64,000 nucleotides of DNA from Charina bottae (GCA_023362775.1 JALMGJ010000002.1:60190914-60254913), one strand, 5' to 3'. Counted from the stretch's first letter, positions 22,456 through 33,929 are shown. Notes: generated by a model not told the origin, from the sequence alone. Numbers and translations are program-made.

Positions 22456-23260
22456 CAATATTGCATAGGAACCTGGAATGTAAGATCTGTGAATCAAGGT
22501 AAGCTGGATGTGGTCAAACATGAGATGACAAGATTGAACATCGACATCTTGGGAATCAGCGAACTAAAATGGACAGGAATGGGTGAATTTAATTCAGGAG
22601 ACCATTATATATACTACTGTGGGCAAGAATCCCTTAGAAGAAATGGAGTAGCTCTCATAGTCAATAAAAGAGTGGGAAAGGCAGTACTATGGGAACAACC
22701 TCAAAAACGACAGAATGCTTTCAGTTTGAATCCAAGGCAAACCATTCAACATCACAGTGATCCAAGTCTATGCCCCAACCACTGATGCCGAAGAAGCTGA
22801 AGTTGACCGGTTCTATGAAGACCTACAACACCTTCTAGAACTAACACCAAAAAAAGATGTCCTTTTCATCATAGGGGACTGGAATGCTAAAGTAGGAAGT
22901 CAAAAAATAACCGGAATAACAGGCAAGTTCGGCCTCGGAGTACAAAATGAAGCAGGGCAAAGGCTAATAGAGTTTTGTCAAGAGAACACACTGGTCATAG
23001 CAAACACTCTTTTCCAACAACACAAGAGACGACTCTACACATGGACATCACCAGATGGTCAATACCGAAATCAGATTGATTATATACTTTGCAGCCAAAG
23101 ATGGAGAAGCTCTATACAATCAGCAAAAACAAGACCTGGAGCTGACTGGCTCAGATCATGAGCTTCTTATCGCAAAATTTAGGCTTAAATTGAAGAACGT
23201 AGAGAAAACCACTAGACCACTCAGGTATGACCTAAATCATATCCCTTATGAATGGAGGTG
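22456..23260 (+). pseudogene. BovB APE-type endonuclease (frameshifted)
   Basis: The motifs run in order: IGTWNVRSVNQGKLDVV, ISELKWTGMG (catalytic Glu), YCGQESLRRNGVAL, IQVYAPTTDAEEAEVDRFYE, FIIGDWNAKVG (Asp and Asn), QIDYILCSQRW, and GSDHELLIAKF (catalytic His). This is the apurinic-endonuclease-like domain that nicks target DNA. Frame changes near 22740 and 23150 split it into three open pieces, with a stop near 23259. All the catalytic residues I can place are still present, so the breaks are recent compared with the L1 and L2 copies nearby. Confidence 0.88.
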
Positions 23261-24721
23261 AGGAATAGATTTAAAGGATTAGATCTGGTAGACAGAGTGC
23301 CTGAAGAACTATGGATGGAGGTTCGTAACATTGTACAGGAGGCAGCAACTAAAACCATCCCAAAGAAAAAGAAATGCAAGAAAGCAAAGTGGATGACTGA
23401 TGAAGCTTTACAAATAGCTGAGAAAAGAAGGGAAGCAAAAGGCAAGGGAGAAAGGGAAAGATATAACCAATTGAATGCAGATTTCCAGAGAATAGCAAGG
23501 AGAGATAAGAAGGCCTTCTTAAATGAACAATGCAAAGAAATCGAGGAAAACAATAGAATGGGGAAGACTAGAGATCTCTTCAAGAAAATCGGAGATATCA
23601 AGGGAACGTTTTGTGCAAAGATGGACATGATAAAGGACAAAAAAGGCAGGGACCTAACAGAAGCAGAAGAGATTAAGAAGAGGTGGCAAGAATACACAGA
23701 AGAACTATACAAGAAAGATGTTAATATCCCTGATAAATACAATGGTGTGGTCACTGAACTTGAGCCGGACATCCTAGAGAGTGAAGTCATGGGCCTTAGG
23801 AAGCATTACTAACAACAAAGCTAGCGGAGAAGACAGTATCCCAGCTGAGCTATTTAAAATCCTAAAAGGTGATGCTGTTAAAGTGCTGCACTCAATATGC
23901 CAACAAATTTGGAAAACTCAACAGTGGCCACAGGATTGGAAAAGGTCAGTTTACGTTCCAATTCCAAAGAAAGGCAATGCCAAAGAATGTTCAAACTACC
24001 GTACAATTGCGCTCATTTCACATGCTAGCAAGGATATGCTCAAAATCCTACAAGCTAGGCTTCAGCAGTATGTGAACCGAGAACTACCAGAAGTGCAAGC
24101 TGGGTTTCGAAGAGGCAGAGGAACTAGAGATCAGATTGCCAACATTCGCTGGATCATGGAAAAAGCAAGAGAGTTCCAGAAAAACACCTACTTCTGCTTC
24201 ATTGACTACGCTAAAGCCTTTGATTGTGTGGATCACAACAAACTGTGGCAAATTCTTAAAGATATGGGAGTACCAGACCACCTTACCTGTCTCCTGAGAA
24301 ACCTGTAATATATGGCTGTGAGAGTTGGACCATAAGGAAGGCTGAGCGCCGAAGAATTGATGCTTTTGAACTGTGGTGCTGGAGAAGACTCTTGAGAGTC
24401 CCTTGGACTGCAAGGAGGTCAAATCAGTCGATCCTAAAGGAAATCAACCCTGACTGCTCATTGGAAGGACAGATGTTGAAGCTGAAGCTCAAATACTTTG
24501 GCCACCTAATGCGAAGAGAGGACTCACTGGAAAAGACCCTGATGCTGGGAAAGACTGAAGGCAAAAGGAGAAGGGGATGGCAGAGGATGAGATGGTTAGA
24601 TAGCATCACCGATGTAATGAACATGAATTTGAGTAAACTCCGGGTGACAGTGGAGGACAGGAAGGCCTGGCGTGCTATGGTCCATGAGGTCACGAAGAGT
24701 CGGACACGACTAAACGACTGA
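23252..24721 (+). pseudogene. BovB reverse transcriptase and C-terminal region (deleted core)
   Basis: The pieces run: RNRFKGLDLVDRVPEELW, a basic stretch KTIPKKKKCKKAKW, DLTEAEEIKKRWQEYTEELY, then after a frameshift near 23790 AELFKILKGDAVKVLHSICQ, YVPIPKKGNAKECSNYRTIA, EVQAGFRRGRGTRDQIANIR and FIDYAKAFDCVDHNKLW. The deletion junction at about 24305 leads to WCWRRLLRVPWTARRSNQSI, YFGHLMRREDSLEKTLMLGK and KAWRAMVHEVTKSRTRL. The YADD-bearing palm section is missing. Confidence 0.9.
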
Positions 24722-24742
24722 ACAACAAAAACTATTAAATAT

Positions 24743-25214
24743 TAGTAGTAAGGGACCGATTTTAAGCAAAGTACCGAATTTTTAGTGCTTGCAGTGAAAA
24801 TGTAAATGCCCACAACTAAGGAGTATTCTCAGAGGCATCTGCAGGATCCAGTGCATGTAATTACTTGCACAACTCAAATAGACCTGAATGACTTGGCAGA
24901 CAAGGTGTCACTGTGGTTTCCTTTTATCACAAATTTCCATTGCTATGAAAACTGACAACTTTAAATCTATCACTGAGAAGTGCAAATACAGTTGATGCCA
25001 TCAGCAATACTTAAAGGGACATTTCAAAACATCCCCTACAACATGTGTTTCTGCTGTGTGGAGCAAATGCGACTGAGGGTCTCACTCACTAGTTGTATCA
25101 CTATTTTATTTCTGCAGAATTCTAGAAAATATTTCTATTACATTTCTTCCAGAGGAAAACTAGCAGTGGCTTTAGCCAAATGAGAAATTGGTCTGTGATG
25201 GCACCTGTCACTAG
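24743..25214. other. Spacer, no feature seen
   Basis: Anonymous sequence between the BovB and a short L2 scrap (25215-25264, 'caactggtccagaatgtgtg') that borders the copia-type element. Confidence 0.4.
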
Positions 25215-25264
25215 GATTCTAAGAAAGTTTCAACTGGTCCAGAATGTGTGGGCAGTGATGGGCT

Positions 25265-25947
25265 TGATGCTGGCTTAAAGGGGAAAAACCGAGGCTTGAG
25301 AATAAACAGACAAGAATGCAGCTTGTTAGGGCCAACAGTGTTTACTGTTTAGCATAGGGCAATAATGCAGATACAGTACATTATCGCAACAATGAAAAAG
25401 ATGAATATACAGGATACATCATTGTAAAAGGAAAACAAAACAAACTTATAAGCAGAGTTCCGTGTATTGATCCCAGGGCCAGAGTTCCTGCCATGGCCTA
25501 TACCCAAAGCCAGGCATAGCTCACTCTGCCCAGTCTACGGGAAGTGAACACGTGAAGAACTACATGGCTAGAAGACACTAGAAATCAAGAAGACATAGAA
25601 CACCATTTTGCATGGTTGTATATTCAGTTCTTCCAGCATTCTGATTGGCTGGAAGTTAGCTGTTACACACACTAGGCCTCAAAGCATTAGGCCTAAAGCA
25701 CATAGCATGACCTGCTATTGGTTAGCAGTGCTGCATCTACGCACTGAGTTCCCCCCTTCCTTGCTCAGGGGGGGCTGAGCAAGGCTTCCCACGGAAAGAT
25801 ATCAGGAGACCTTGTTCCCATGCAATCTAGTCAAAACAATACACACGTGACCGTTGCTATCTTGCACCTGCACTTCACGTCACCATGAGAAGCTTGGCTT
25901 TGTTTTGTATAGGAATAATTCGCCAGGGCAACACAAGAACTCTAACA
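25265..25947 (-). repeat. 3' LTR of the copia-type element
   Basis: 683 bp, ending CAGCATCA on the minus strand. The 5' LTR ends CAGCATATACCCCATCA, so 9 bp are missing here between short TCA/CA repeats. Otherwise it is indistinguishable by eye from 29569-30260. Confidence 0.9.
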
Positions 25948-28849
25948 CCCCTCCCGAATTATTTCTGTACAGTGGGAGTAACAAACATTTTTACAGAAAC
26001 AAGAAAAACAAAGGTTAATGCATGTAATAACCACACTATTCAAGTTACAGTTTTTACAACCAATAGTATCAACACTAGAAAATGGTTTAAAAACACTTGT
26101 TACACATATGTATAATGCACAATATACACTTCATGTAATGTTTTATTCAGATACATACAAATACATAATAATACAACTTATGCAGGAACAGAAACAGTAC
26201 AGAGAAACAGAAAAACATTGCCCTCAAACGTCCTGTTCCCTCCTTTGCAGAAAATTGCAGCCAGCATAGATAAGGAATTCCAATCCTGTTGCATGCTGTT
26301 AGCTGATTTTTAAGAAAAAAAACCGCAGCTTGGTATTTTTACTTGGGCAAAACTAATTCAGGGCAACTGCGTTCTGCAGAGTGATATACTGTACAACAAA
26401 TTAAGGATAAGCTTCCTTTACACAAATGACACTCTGTAACACTCTGTCATTTGACACTCTCAAGAACCATCTCTGTTCTGGGCTCTTGTAACTTCAACAC
26501 CAAGATAAATGTTTGAATTTGTGCCTAACTTCCTCAGCTGGCAATTACTATTTCAGCTGACTGACAAATTCTTATTCAAGGTGGAAAACTTCAGTTTCTA
26601 AGCAGAAAACAACTACATAAGTACGAAGTCCTACACACTTCCACACTTTCTTATGTACCCATAGAAAACAGCACGTGACTGTTCTCACATCCCAGTTTGC
26701 ATCTGCACCATGCTATCAATGACCGGCCTGCTGTAAAATCCATAAAGCACCCTGTTAAGTCAATGAATTGTTCGGGAACTTGTCACACATGTAGAGCCAA
26801 AACGCTTGCCTTACACACACTGTTTCAGGGAGATCTACATTCAAATATGCTGTGCCAACATCACAATATGTAAATGGACACCTGTTTTACACTACGCAAC
26901 CAGAAAACGCACCACATGTCAATATTCTGGCCTAGCTGTGGGTGCATACACTAGATCCACAGTTCACAAACTTCTTTTGTGCAACAAATCCCTGGGCAAC
27001 ACTGGCTTTACACTGCAGAGAATTATCAGAAAGAAATGTCTTTCTGAACACTCATCTGGAACCTACAGCTTACTAAAACAAAGGATAGGTTGGTTACTTT
27101 TAACACTTCACCAAAACTCAAACTGACTATCCACAGCTGTGTTCCAACGCTCTCCTTGCCTCTCAAAGGCAGGAGCAACACATCTAGCAAAGACTGGGTT
27201 TTCTCAGGTAACTTGACACACTGTCACCTGCTAAATCACAAATCTGTCAGGCTTCACACCCTGGAATAAGAGGACCCATGAGGAATGACCACTGTGCTTC
27301 CTCCATCACCGTCTTCTTTTCCCTAATACCTGACTCCCCCTCCAGGCCCTGCAACTGCTCAGGTGAAATTTCCACTCCTTCACCTGAGGGGCCCTTTTCA
27401 CACTCGGAGACTGGGGAACAGAAGAAACCTAAACTGGTTTTTTTTTGCCCATCTACTGAACTATGGACAGTAGGTTTACACTAGCAATGCAGCAATCTTA
27501 GTATAACCTTTCCCAACCAGTAGGCTGCTTAAAAATTAAAGCACTTCTGGAGATTTGGATTCGACCATGGCTTAATGAAACACCGTTAAGCCTTGGATTT
27601 TAATCAACAACCAACAACCAACAACCTGAAGCACTCTGCTTCCTTGGTTCTTCCTTCTCTGTGACCTGGGGTTGTGAACACACGCAAATGTTTCACAGAC
27701 GTGCAGGTACTTCAGTGAAGGGCGCTTGCCATACCAAAGAAAAACAACTTCTTTTTACAGTTGAATTCTACTCCCTGTTAGTTAGAAACACACTGCAATC
27801 AAGGCAGCCTCTCCCCAGACATGGGATGGCACTTGAGCAACTAACAGCAGGCTATTTGTAATGGTATTCACAACACCAACACTCAGCTAGAATTCCAACA
27901 TTGGCAAGTCTTTGGGAGAATACGTTCCTACAAAGCCAATTCTGGAACAAATGGCTCAGGAACACTCCACTACAATCTGACTGGAATTGACCATATTTTC
28001 ATCCTACCATTGCTACATACACTTCAAAGCGAGCACAGACCTTCGCTTTAGACTTCAACAAGTAGCAACAACACAAGCAGGTATGATCATCACCCAGAAG
28101 GAACATGAAACTTGCACCCCACCATTACTTGGGACATGGGGGCTAACTAGGTCTCTATGAACCAACTGAAATGGTCTAGTTAACACTCTGTCACTTTGCC
28201 TAGCAACATACACAGTCCTGATTTTTTAGATTGTTTACGCACAGTTTACACAATCAAGAAACTTTTGCACATTTCCTGGGTTCTAACTCAGAATGCATTT
28301 GGCTATCTGAGACACACTCTCCCATCCCGGGATACCCCAGTACTTTGTGAAAACTTTATGGATGCATTTATGATGTGGGGAACATTAAACACACAATGTC
28401 CTGTCCACACAATCTCCACAGCATCTCACACACTTGATGTTACAGGTTTGTCTCTAACACACTCAACCTCAACACAAGCAGTTTCATATCACAATGAAAC
28501 ATTCAGCAACAAGTACACTCAGACTTGACCAGGGCTGGAACACTGAGGAGAGAAAAACAACAAGTGTACACATACACATTCTTACACAGAAATATCAGCT
28601 AAAATGACTTGCTGAACTCAAGGCTAAAATTTGTAACAATAACCGTCCATGTTTACAAACTTTACAGCGAGCCGAATTCAAAAACAGAGTCTCTGTAGAG
28701 AAATGTTTACAAAACAGCAGCCAGTAGAGCAGAAAACTTGGATTCGTTGTTCAGCTGACTCCTGGTATCTGGCGTCCCCTCCCTTCGTAAATCAGGCCTC
28801 TTGCATCCGCTGGACATTGAGGCAGGGAACAGCCTTGTTAAATCACAGC

Positions 28850-29448
28850 AAACCACGGCAAATGTAAATTCCATACCAGGTTTTACTGCAGCTGGAACAC
28901 TCTGTTTGGCAACAGCAACAGACGGCTCCTGGAAGTGGCTTGTACAATAATCCACAGCAGGGAGATAGCGTCCTTGCTTGACAAAATCACGCATGCTTTT
29001 TCATAGTGCCAGAAAAACAAGCCTTCTTGTTCAAATGCAGCAAACAAAGTCTTGAACTCACCAAGGTGGGTCATCACAGTCTCACCGGTTGCAGCTTCAA
29101 ACCATAAAGCTGTCTTAATAGACCACCAAGGGCAACAGAGCTCCACTGTGCATTAAAGGCTCCAACAGCTCTCAGCTCTCATTACTCAGTCCTTGGGTTG
29201 CTGAAATAATCCCATTCAGAGGATTTAAGTCCCAAAAGCAAAAATGCCATAAGCACAGTCCAAACATGCTTGCACTTCTTCAGAGAGAACCCTCTGAATC
29301 CTCCAGGGATCTCTGGAAGTGGATTTGCCACTTACTGCCACAAACCATCTTCTTACAAAAAGGATAATTCCATCTCCACACACCAGGTCAGATAGTTTGT
29401 GCCATCTAAAGCCTCAAATGGCAGACTGACCAGACACTGTTCAGCCAT
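28850..29448 (-). pseudogene. Copia-type gag remnant with stops
   Basis: From the ATG at 29448 the minus strand reads MAEQCLVSLPFEALDGTNYL followed by TWCVEMELSFL, then stops. The pattern 'lDGtNY.tW...Me..L' is the N-terminal block of copia gag. Further on, in another frame, GETVMTHLGEFKTLFAAFEQ with EGLFFWHYEKACVILSS matches the later gag block. At least three stops or frame changes separate these parts. This decay contrasts with the matching LTRs. Confidence 0.65.
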
Positions 29449-29554
29449 TGCTGACCACTCAAAGAAAACATGTTTTTACTCCAAAATCAGCCTCTAAAAA
29501 CAAACTCCCTTTTACAGCCAGGTCCAACGCAGCAAAGAAAACGCAAATTTCTCT

Positions 29555-29568
29555 CTGGGCCCATAACC
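29555..29568 (-). promoter_or_regulatory. Primer-binding site for half tRNA-iMet
   Basis: The minus strand reads GGTTATGGGCCCAG immediately after the 5' LTR. Its plus-strand complement CTGGGCCCATAACC equals the anticodon-arm sequence of eukaryotic initiator tRNA-Met. Copia-type elements prime from an internally cut initiator tRNA. The site overlaps no LTR base. Confidence 0.85.
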
Positions 29569-30260
29569 TGATGGGGTATATGCTGGCTTAAAGGGGAAAA
29601 ACCGAGGCTTGAGAATAAACAGACAAGAATGCAGCTTGTTAGGGCCAACAGTGTTTACTGTTTAGCATAGGGCAATAATGCAGATACAGTACATTATCGC
29701 AACAATGAAAAAGATGAATATACAGGATACATCATTGTAAAAGGAAAACAAAACAAACTTATAAGCAGAGTTCCGTGTATTGATCCCAGGGCCAGAGTTC
29801 CTGCCATGGCCTATACCCAAAGCCAGGCATAGCTCACTCTGCCCAGTCTACGGGAAGTGAACACGTGAAGAACTACATGGCTAGAAGACACTAGAAATCA
29901 AGAAGACATAGAACACCATTTTGCATGGTTGTATATTCAGTTCTTCCAGCATTCTGATTGGCTGGAAGTTAGCTGTTACACACACTAGGCCTCAAAGCAT
30001 TAGGCCTAAAGCACATAGCATGACCTGCTATTGGTTAGCAGTGCTGCATCTACGCACTGAGTTCCCCCCTTCCTTGCTCAGGGGGGGCTGAGCAAGGCTT
30101 CCCACGGAAAGATATCAGGAGACCTTGTTCCCATGCAATCTAGTCAAAACAATACACACGTGACCGTTGCTATCTTGCACCTGCACTTCACGTCACCATG
30201 AGAAGCTTGGCTTTGTTTTGTATAGGAATAATTCGCCAGGGCAACACAAGAACTCTAACA
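29569..30260 (-). repeat. 5' LTR of the copia-type element
   Basis: 692 bp. In the minus sense it begins TGTTAGAGTTCTTG and ends ACCCCATCA directly before the primer site. A GTGACGTGAAGTG block and a C-rich/G-rich palindrome (near 30063-30093 on the plus strand) recur in the diverged LTR at 54418-55137. Confidence 0.9.
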
Positions 30261-30265
30261 GGGCT

Positions 30266-30805
30266 GTACTGGGGAATTCTGAGACTTGAAGTCCACGCAT
30301 CTTCAAGTTGCCAAGGTTGAGGAACATTGGCACAGAGATTTGTTATCTCAGGGACTGTCTGTCTTCCATAGTGTCTGCTTAGTCGATATGAGATGACAGA
30401 GTTGGCGGGCTTTGGGTCCCTGCAATTAAACGGTCTCATCTATCAGGAGGCAGGAAGCGAACCTTCTTTGTTGTAGCACCTACCCTCTGGAATGAGGTTC
30501 CCACTGATACCCAGGTGGCTCCCACCGTGTTGGCATCCTGGAGGGCCAGAAGGACCTGGCTGTTTCCCAGGTTTTGGGCCAGGATGGGTGGAACCACCTC
30601 TCGCACCATCCCCGATATTGTTTGTATGTGTTATGTGCAGTTTGCCAGATTTGCCATCTCACTCTTTTCCTTCTTTTCTCATCTGTTTCTTCTGTGGTAT
30701 GGTTTTATTTTTATTTTATTGTTTTTTATTCTGCATATTGTACTGTCAGCCACCCAGAGTCGCTCTGGAGTCAGGCAGGAACAAATTGAGTAATAAATAA
30801 TAAAG
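30266..30805 (+). mobile_element. L2-like 3' end and flanking repeat scraps
   Basis: From about 30430 the sequence follows the L2 3' part (GTAGCACCTACCCTCTGGAA; AGGACCTGGCTGTTTCCC). The 3' UTR phrase CCACCCAGAGTCGCTCTGG follows, then a short TAATAAATAAT tail. The first 60 bp ('tgaagtccacgcatcttcaa') resemble a different common repeat. The copia element at 25265-30260 inserted beside this L2 material. Confidence 0.6.
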
Positions 30806-31375
30806 TATGTGTTGTGCCTGTCCTTTTAATTTTAAAAAATGTGGTATATTTGCTGTTATTTATTATCTTATCTTACTTTTTTTTGTTTTTAATGTACTAT
30901 TCTGTAATTTTTATTTGTTGCAGCATAAATGCTATACAAATAACATAATTCATCATCAAATTAAACTTACAAAGCACTATTTTTCATTAAAATTAAAACA
31001 CAAATATCATGGATTTCATAAATCTCCTTTAGACTGCAAATTTGTTTTGAGAGTAAGCTTCCTTGAATAAAACTGTGCAAATTCATTCAAAGAGGGGCTT
31101 CAGAACATGCAGGGCACCTCTCTTAAAACAATGAAAGCAGCGGCATCCTTTTCCAGGCTGGTCCAGTCCTTTGCTGCACATTTTCCCCACCAAAACAAAG
31201 GGGCTGTGCATGCACATGCATCTGGAACAGCTGGAACAGCTTGCAAAGCAGCCACTGCCAGCCTGGAAAAGGACACAGCTGCTTCAACAATTCAGAAGGA
31301 AGTACTTTTTCTTCTTTCAAAGGTTTTACAAAGGTTTTACTTCTTTCAAAGGTTTTACATAGCCCTAACTTGTTT
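30806..31375. other. No recognisable feature
   Basis: AT-rich first half. The second half has short direct repeats of 'ttctttcaaaggttttac' near 31313-31359 and no coding motif. Confidence 0.45.
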
Positions 31376-31488
31376 GAGAGCCAGTTTGGTGTAGTGGCTA
31401 AGGCACCAGGCTAGAAACTGGGATACGGGGAGTTCTAATCCTGCCTTAGGCACAAAGCCAGCTGGGTGACCTTGGGCCAGTCACTCTC
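31376..31488 (+). mobile_element. tRNA-derived CORE-SINE/MIR-like fragment
   Basis: The head GAGAGCCAGTTTGGTGTAGT continues with GGCTAAGGCACC (box A-like). A box B-like GAGTTCTAATCC (about 31431-31442) follows. The core phrase GGTGACCTTGGGCCAGTCAC matches the conserved core of MIR/CORE-SINEs. The 3' part is replaced by the microsatellites that follow. Confidence 0.75.
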
Positions 31489-31616
31489 TACATCTACATC
31501 TACATCTACATCTACATCTACATCTACATCTACATCTACATCTACATCTACATCTACATCTACATCTACATCTATCCATCCATCCATCCATCCATCCATC
31601 CATCCATCCATCCATC

Positions 31617-31663
<47 letters not shown>
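31489..31663. repeat. Compound microsatellite (CTACAT)n-(CATC)n-(TGTC)n
   Basis: About 14 CTACAT hexamers are followed by about 10 CATC and about 11 TGTC units in direct succession. They encode the meaningless repetitive ORFs on both strands. Confidence 0.97.
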
Positions 31664-31664
<1 letters not shown>

Positions 31665-31867
31665 CCAATAGAAGCAAATATGTGTAGCTCAGGGTTGAAT
31701 TACTTAACATTTAAGCTATGAAACCTGTTACTACAAGATATAGTAACTTGAATCACTTCCCTGGCACTATCGAAAGTTTCCTGGTGAAAAGGCAAATTAA
31801 AACTGATTAGAGTTTTAGAGAAATTAGAGAAATTCATGGAGGTTAAGATTGTAGGGGTTGTTTAATT

Positions 31868-32110
31868 TTTAAATTTATTATTAAATTTATACACTGCCTA
31901 TCTCCCTATAAATGTGACTCTGGGCAGCTTACAAATAAAAATTATAAAACCATTATAAAAATAGAAAAAGTCCAAAAAATAGAAGATAAATGAGGAAAAC
32001 TAAAAGGCAGAGACAGCATCTCAAGCCACCACCCACCCACAGGGCTGCTTATCACTCTTGGATCCCCAAGCTAGTTGGCAGAGCTTTAAATAACTTTAAA
32101 TAACTTTTAT
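31868..32110 (-). mobile_element. L2-type 3' end fragment
   Basis: The TTTATTATTAAATTTA tail, the phrase GTGACTCTGGGCAGCTTACA and the following A-rich stretch are the reverse complement of an L2 3' UTR. About 240 bp are recognisable. Confidence 0.6.
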
Positions 32111-32800
32111 GCATTGGTAGAGGCAATATGGCTCACAATAACAGTTGCTGGAAGAGAAATTGTATAGTCTGATCCAACATAGTTGTTATGTTGTAAAGGT
32201 TGACGGTGTGTATGTGTCTGTTGAGGTTTATGTGCTTATAATCAGCTTTTTCGTCTACAATTAAACTAGGGAACTCATGACCTTCAACATTGCTCTGGTA
32301 AAATAATATGGTTTTCTCTTCATTTTTTCCTTTTTACTTTTTTCTAAACAAAATTCAGTACAGATTTCTACGTTCAGACAATCATGGAATTAATTACTGA
32401 TTTCTTAGTCTACTTTGTGAAACTCTCAATCACTGGTCATACCGTATAACACAATCTATAATGTATTATGAAACTGGAATGACAGGACAAATTGAAGGCG
32501 TTAAATAGCAGTTTAAGATGAAAGGCATGTTTATTTACTCTGTCTCAAAACATGCACCCATACAAATGTTTTATTATATGTCCTTTTCATGAGATGCCAT
32601 TTGCACATCGATCAATGTTCTAAATTGTTTAGAAATTATCTTTACTTGTTAGAATTATTTAAGGTTTCAAATCAGTTATTTATAAACTATGATAGCATTT
32701 TGGAACCGGGACCATAAAATGTGTCTGTGCTAAAAATACTGGGAGGAGGTAGGGATTAGAAAAGCAGGATTAGTCTGATTAGGCCAGATTTCTGAACCTG
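32111..32800. other. No recognisable feature
   Basis: AT-rich, with only short ORFs and no repeat that I can name. Confidence 0.4.
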
Positions 32801-32859
32801 AAACAGTCTTCTTCAATTTTTTAAATAAAATTCTACAGGTAATTGCCTGATCAGAACTT

Positions 32860-33592
32860 TAACAATCCATTTCACAATAGTGACTCTAGGCAATTTACAA
32901 CATTTGAAAACAATGCGATAACATAATATAAAACCTAAACAACAGCCAAGGAGCCAAACTAGTCTAACAAATAACAACCCTGGGGCTCTAACTAACACTG
33001 TGACCACCATGCCCAGGAATGCATCCACATTTTAAGAGCTGGCAGTGTGGGAGCCAATCTAATCTTGGGGAGAACCGTGTTTCAAAGGGCAGGCACAGCA
33101 ACAGAATAGGCACACTTCTTGGGTCCTGCAAGATGACATTCTTTAACTGACAAGACCCACAGTATGCTTCTCCTGCTGGATCTAACGGGATGGGTAGAAA
33201 CAACTGGGGAGAGGTGGTTCCACAAATAACCTGGCCCTATGCCATGAAGGGCTTTATAGGTGACAACCAGTACTTAAATTGTACCTGGAAGCCCATGCAG
33301 CTCATGGAATAGAGGTGTAACCTCTGCATTCTGCATCAGCTGCAGTTTCTGGATGCTCTTCAGGGGCAGCCCCTTGTAGACTGCATTGCAATAATCCACT
33401 TGGGAGATGACTAATGCATGAGTGACCATGATCAGAGCTTCCCTATCCAGGAAAGGGCACAACTGGCATACAAGATGAAGTTGTGCAAAAGCCATCCTGG
33501 CCATGGCTGCCACCTGCTCCTCAAACAGGAGCTGAGAATCCAGGAGGACCCCCAAGTTGCACACTTGTTCTGTTTGGGCCAAGCTTTTCAAG
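32860..33592 (-). mobile_element. L2-type LINE, 5'-truncated
   Basis: The 3' UTR phrase GTGACTCTAGGCAATTTACA lies at the left. The minus-strand frame at 33591-33274 reads LGVLLDSQLLFEEQVAAMAR, AFAQLHLVCQLCPFLDREAL, VTHALVISQVDYCNAVYKGL and PLKSIQKLQLMQNA. This covers the end of the RT and the C-terminal domain only. Confidence 0.85.
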
Positions 33593-33627
33593 TATTACAG
33601 AAAGTTAGACTCTTTTAGCCACTTCAT

Positions 33628-33713
33628 GTTGTTTGTTTATTTGTTCAGTCGCTTCCGACTCTTCATGACTTCATGGACCAGCCCACGCCAGAGCTTCCTG
33701 TCGGCCGTCACCG
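33628..33713 (-). mobile_element. RTE-BovB 3' end, 86 bp
   Basis: This block is nearly identical to the left edge of the BovB copies at 34816 and 56372 (TTCAGTCGCTTCCGACTC; GGACCAGCCCACGCCAGAGC). It stops flush with the start of a copia LTR at 33714. Confidence 0.85.
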
Positions 33714-33929
33714 TGTTCCTCCTTGCTTTTACTTCTGTTTGTTACTACTTCTGGTATGTGGATTTTGTAACACTTCTAGGGATCTGGAAGATAACTGTAA
33801 ATATCTGTTTATATGAGTAACAAATATAACTGCAACTAAGTTAACTAAAATGACTGGTGTGATTAATTGGTCTCTGGTGCTGATCGCTTTCTGATACTCT
33901 GTGTGTGCAAGAAAACACACTCTCCAACA
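33714..33929 (+). repeat. Copia-type LTR (5'), second lineage
   Basis: It begins TGTTCCTCC and ends CTCTCCAACA, directly followed by a primer site. At 216 bp it is much shorter than, and unlike, the LTRs at 25265 and 29569. The left boundary is inferred from the TG start and the sudden end of BovB sequence. Confidence 0.6.

Larger units (their letters stand above)
22098..24730 (+). mobile_element. RTE-BovB LINE, near full length with internal RT deletion
   Basis: The 5' region with CCTTGTCGTGGC is followed by an endonuclease, RT and C-terminal region, then a tail with AGTCGGACACGACTAAACGA. The probable TSD is actaataaatat (22086-22097) and actattaaatat (24731-24742), with one mismatch. At about 24305 the frame jumps from CLLRNLY to YGCESWTIRKAE. 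This skips the GKGVRQGC, YADD and thumb blocks present in the copy at 56.4-60.6 kb, a loss of roughly 0.5 kb. The element cannot encode a working RT. Confidence 0.92.
25265..30260 (-). mobile_element. Ty1/copia-type LTR element, 5.0 kb, matching LTRs, defective interior
   Basis: Two long direct repeats (25265-25947 and 29569-30260) flank a 3.6-kb interior. The element reads on the minus strand, with LTR ends TGTTAGAGTTC and CA. It is bounded by gggct at 25260-25264 and 30261-30265, a 5-bp TSD. Over 680 aligned LTR bases I found no difference; the left LTR lacks 9 bp near its outer end. A primer site complementary to the anticodon arm of initiator tRNA-Met follows the 5' LTR directly, the half-tRNA priming known from Drosophila copia. 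The interior has no long minus-strand ORF and no integrase or RT motif that I can find. It looks like a non-autonomous copia derivative that moved recently. Confidence 0.85.

Noticed and set aside
22098..24730. BovB as evidence of recent horizontal transfer
   Set aside because: BovB is known to have moved between squamates and other animals, but a single copy cannot show direction or timing.
26018..28867. Plus-strand ORFs of about 65-110 codons in the copia interior
   Set aside because: They run against the element's sense strand and contain no protease, integrase, RT or RNase H motif.
31435..31710. Repetitive ORFs on both strands over the compound microsatellite
   Set aside because: Pure translation of simple repeats.
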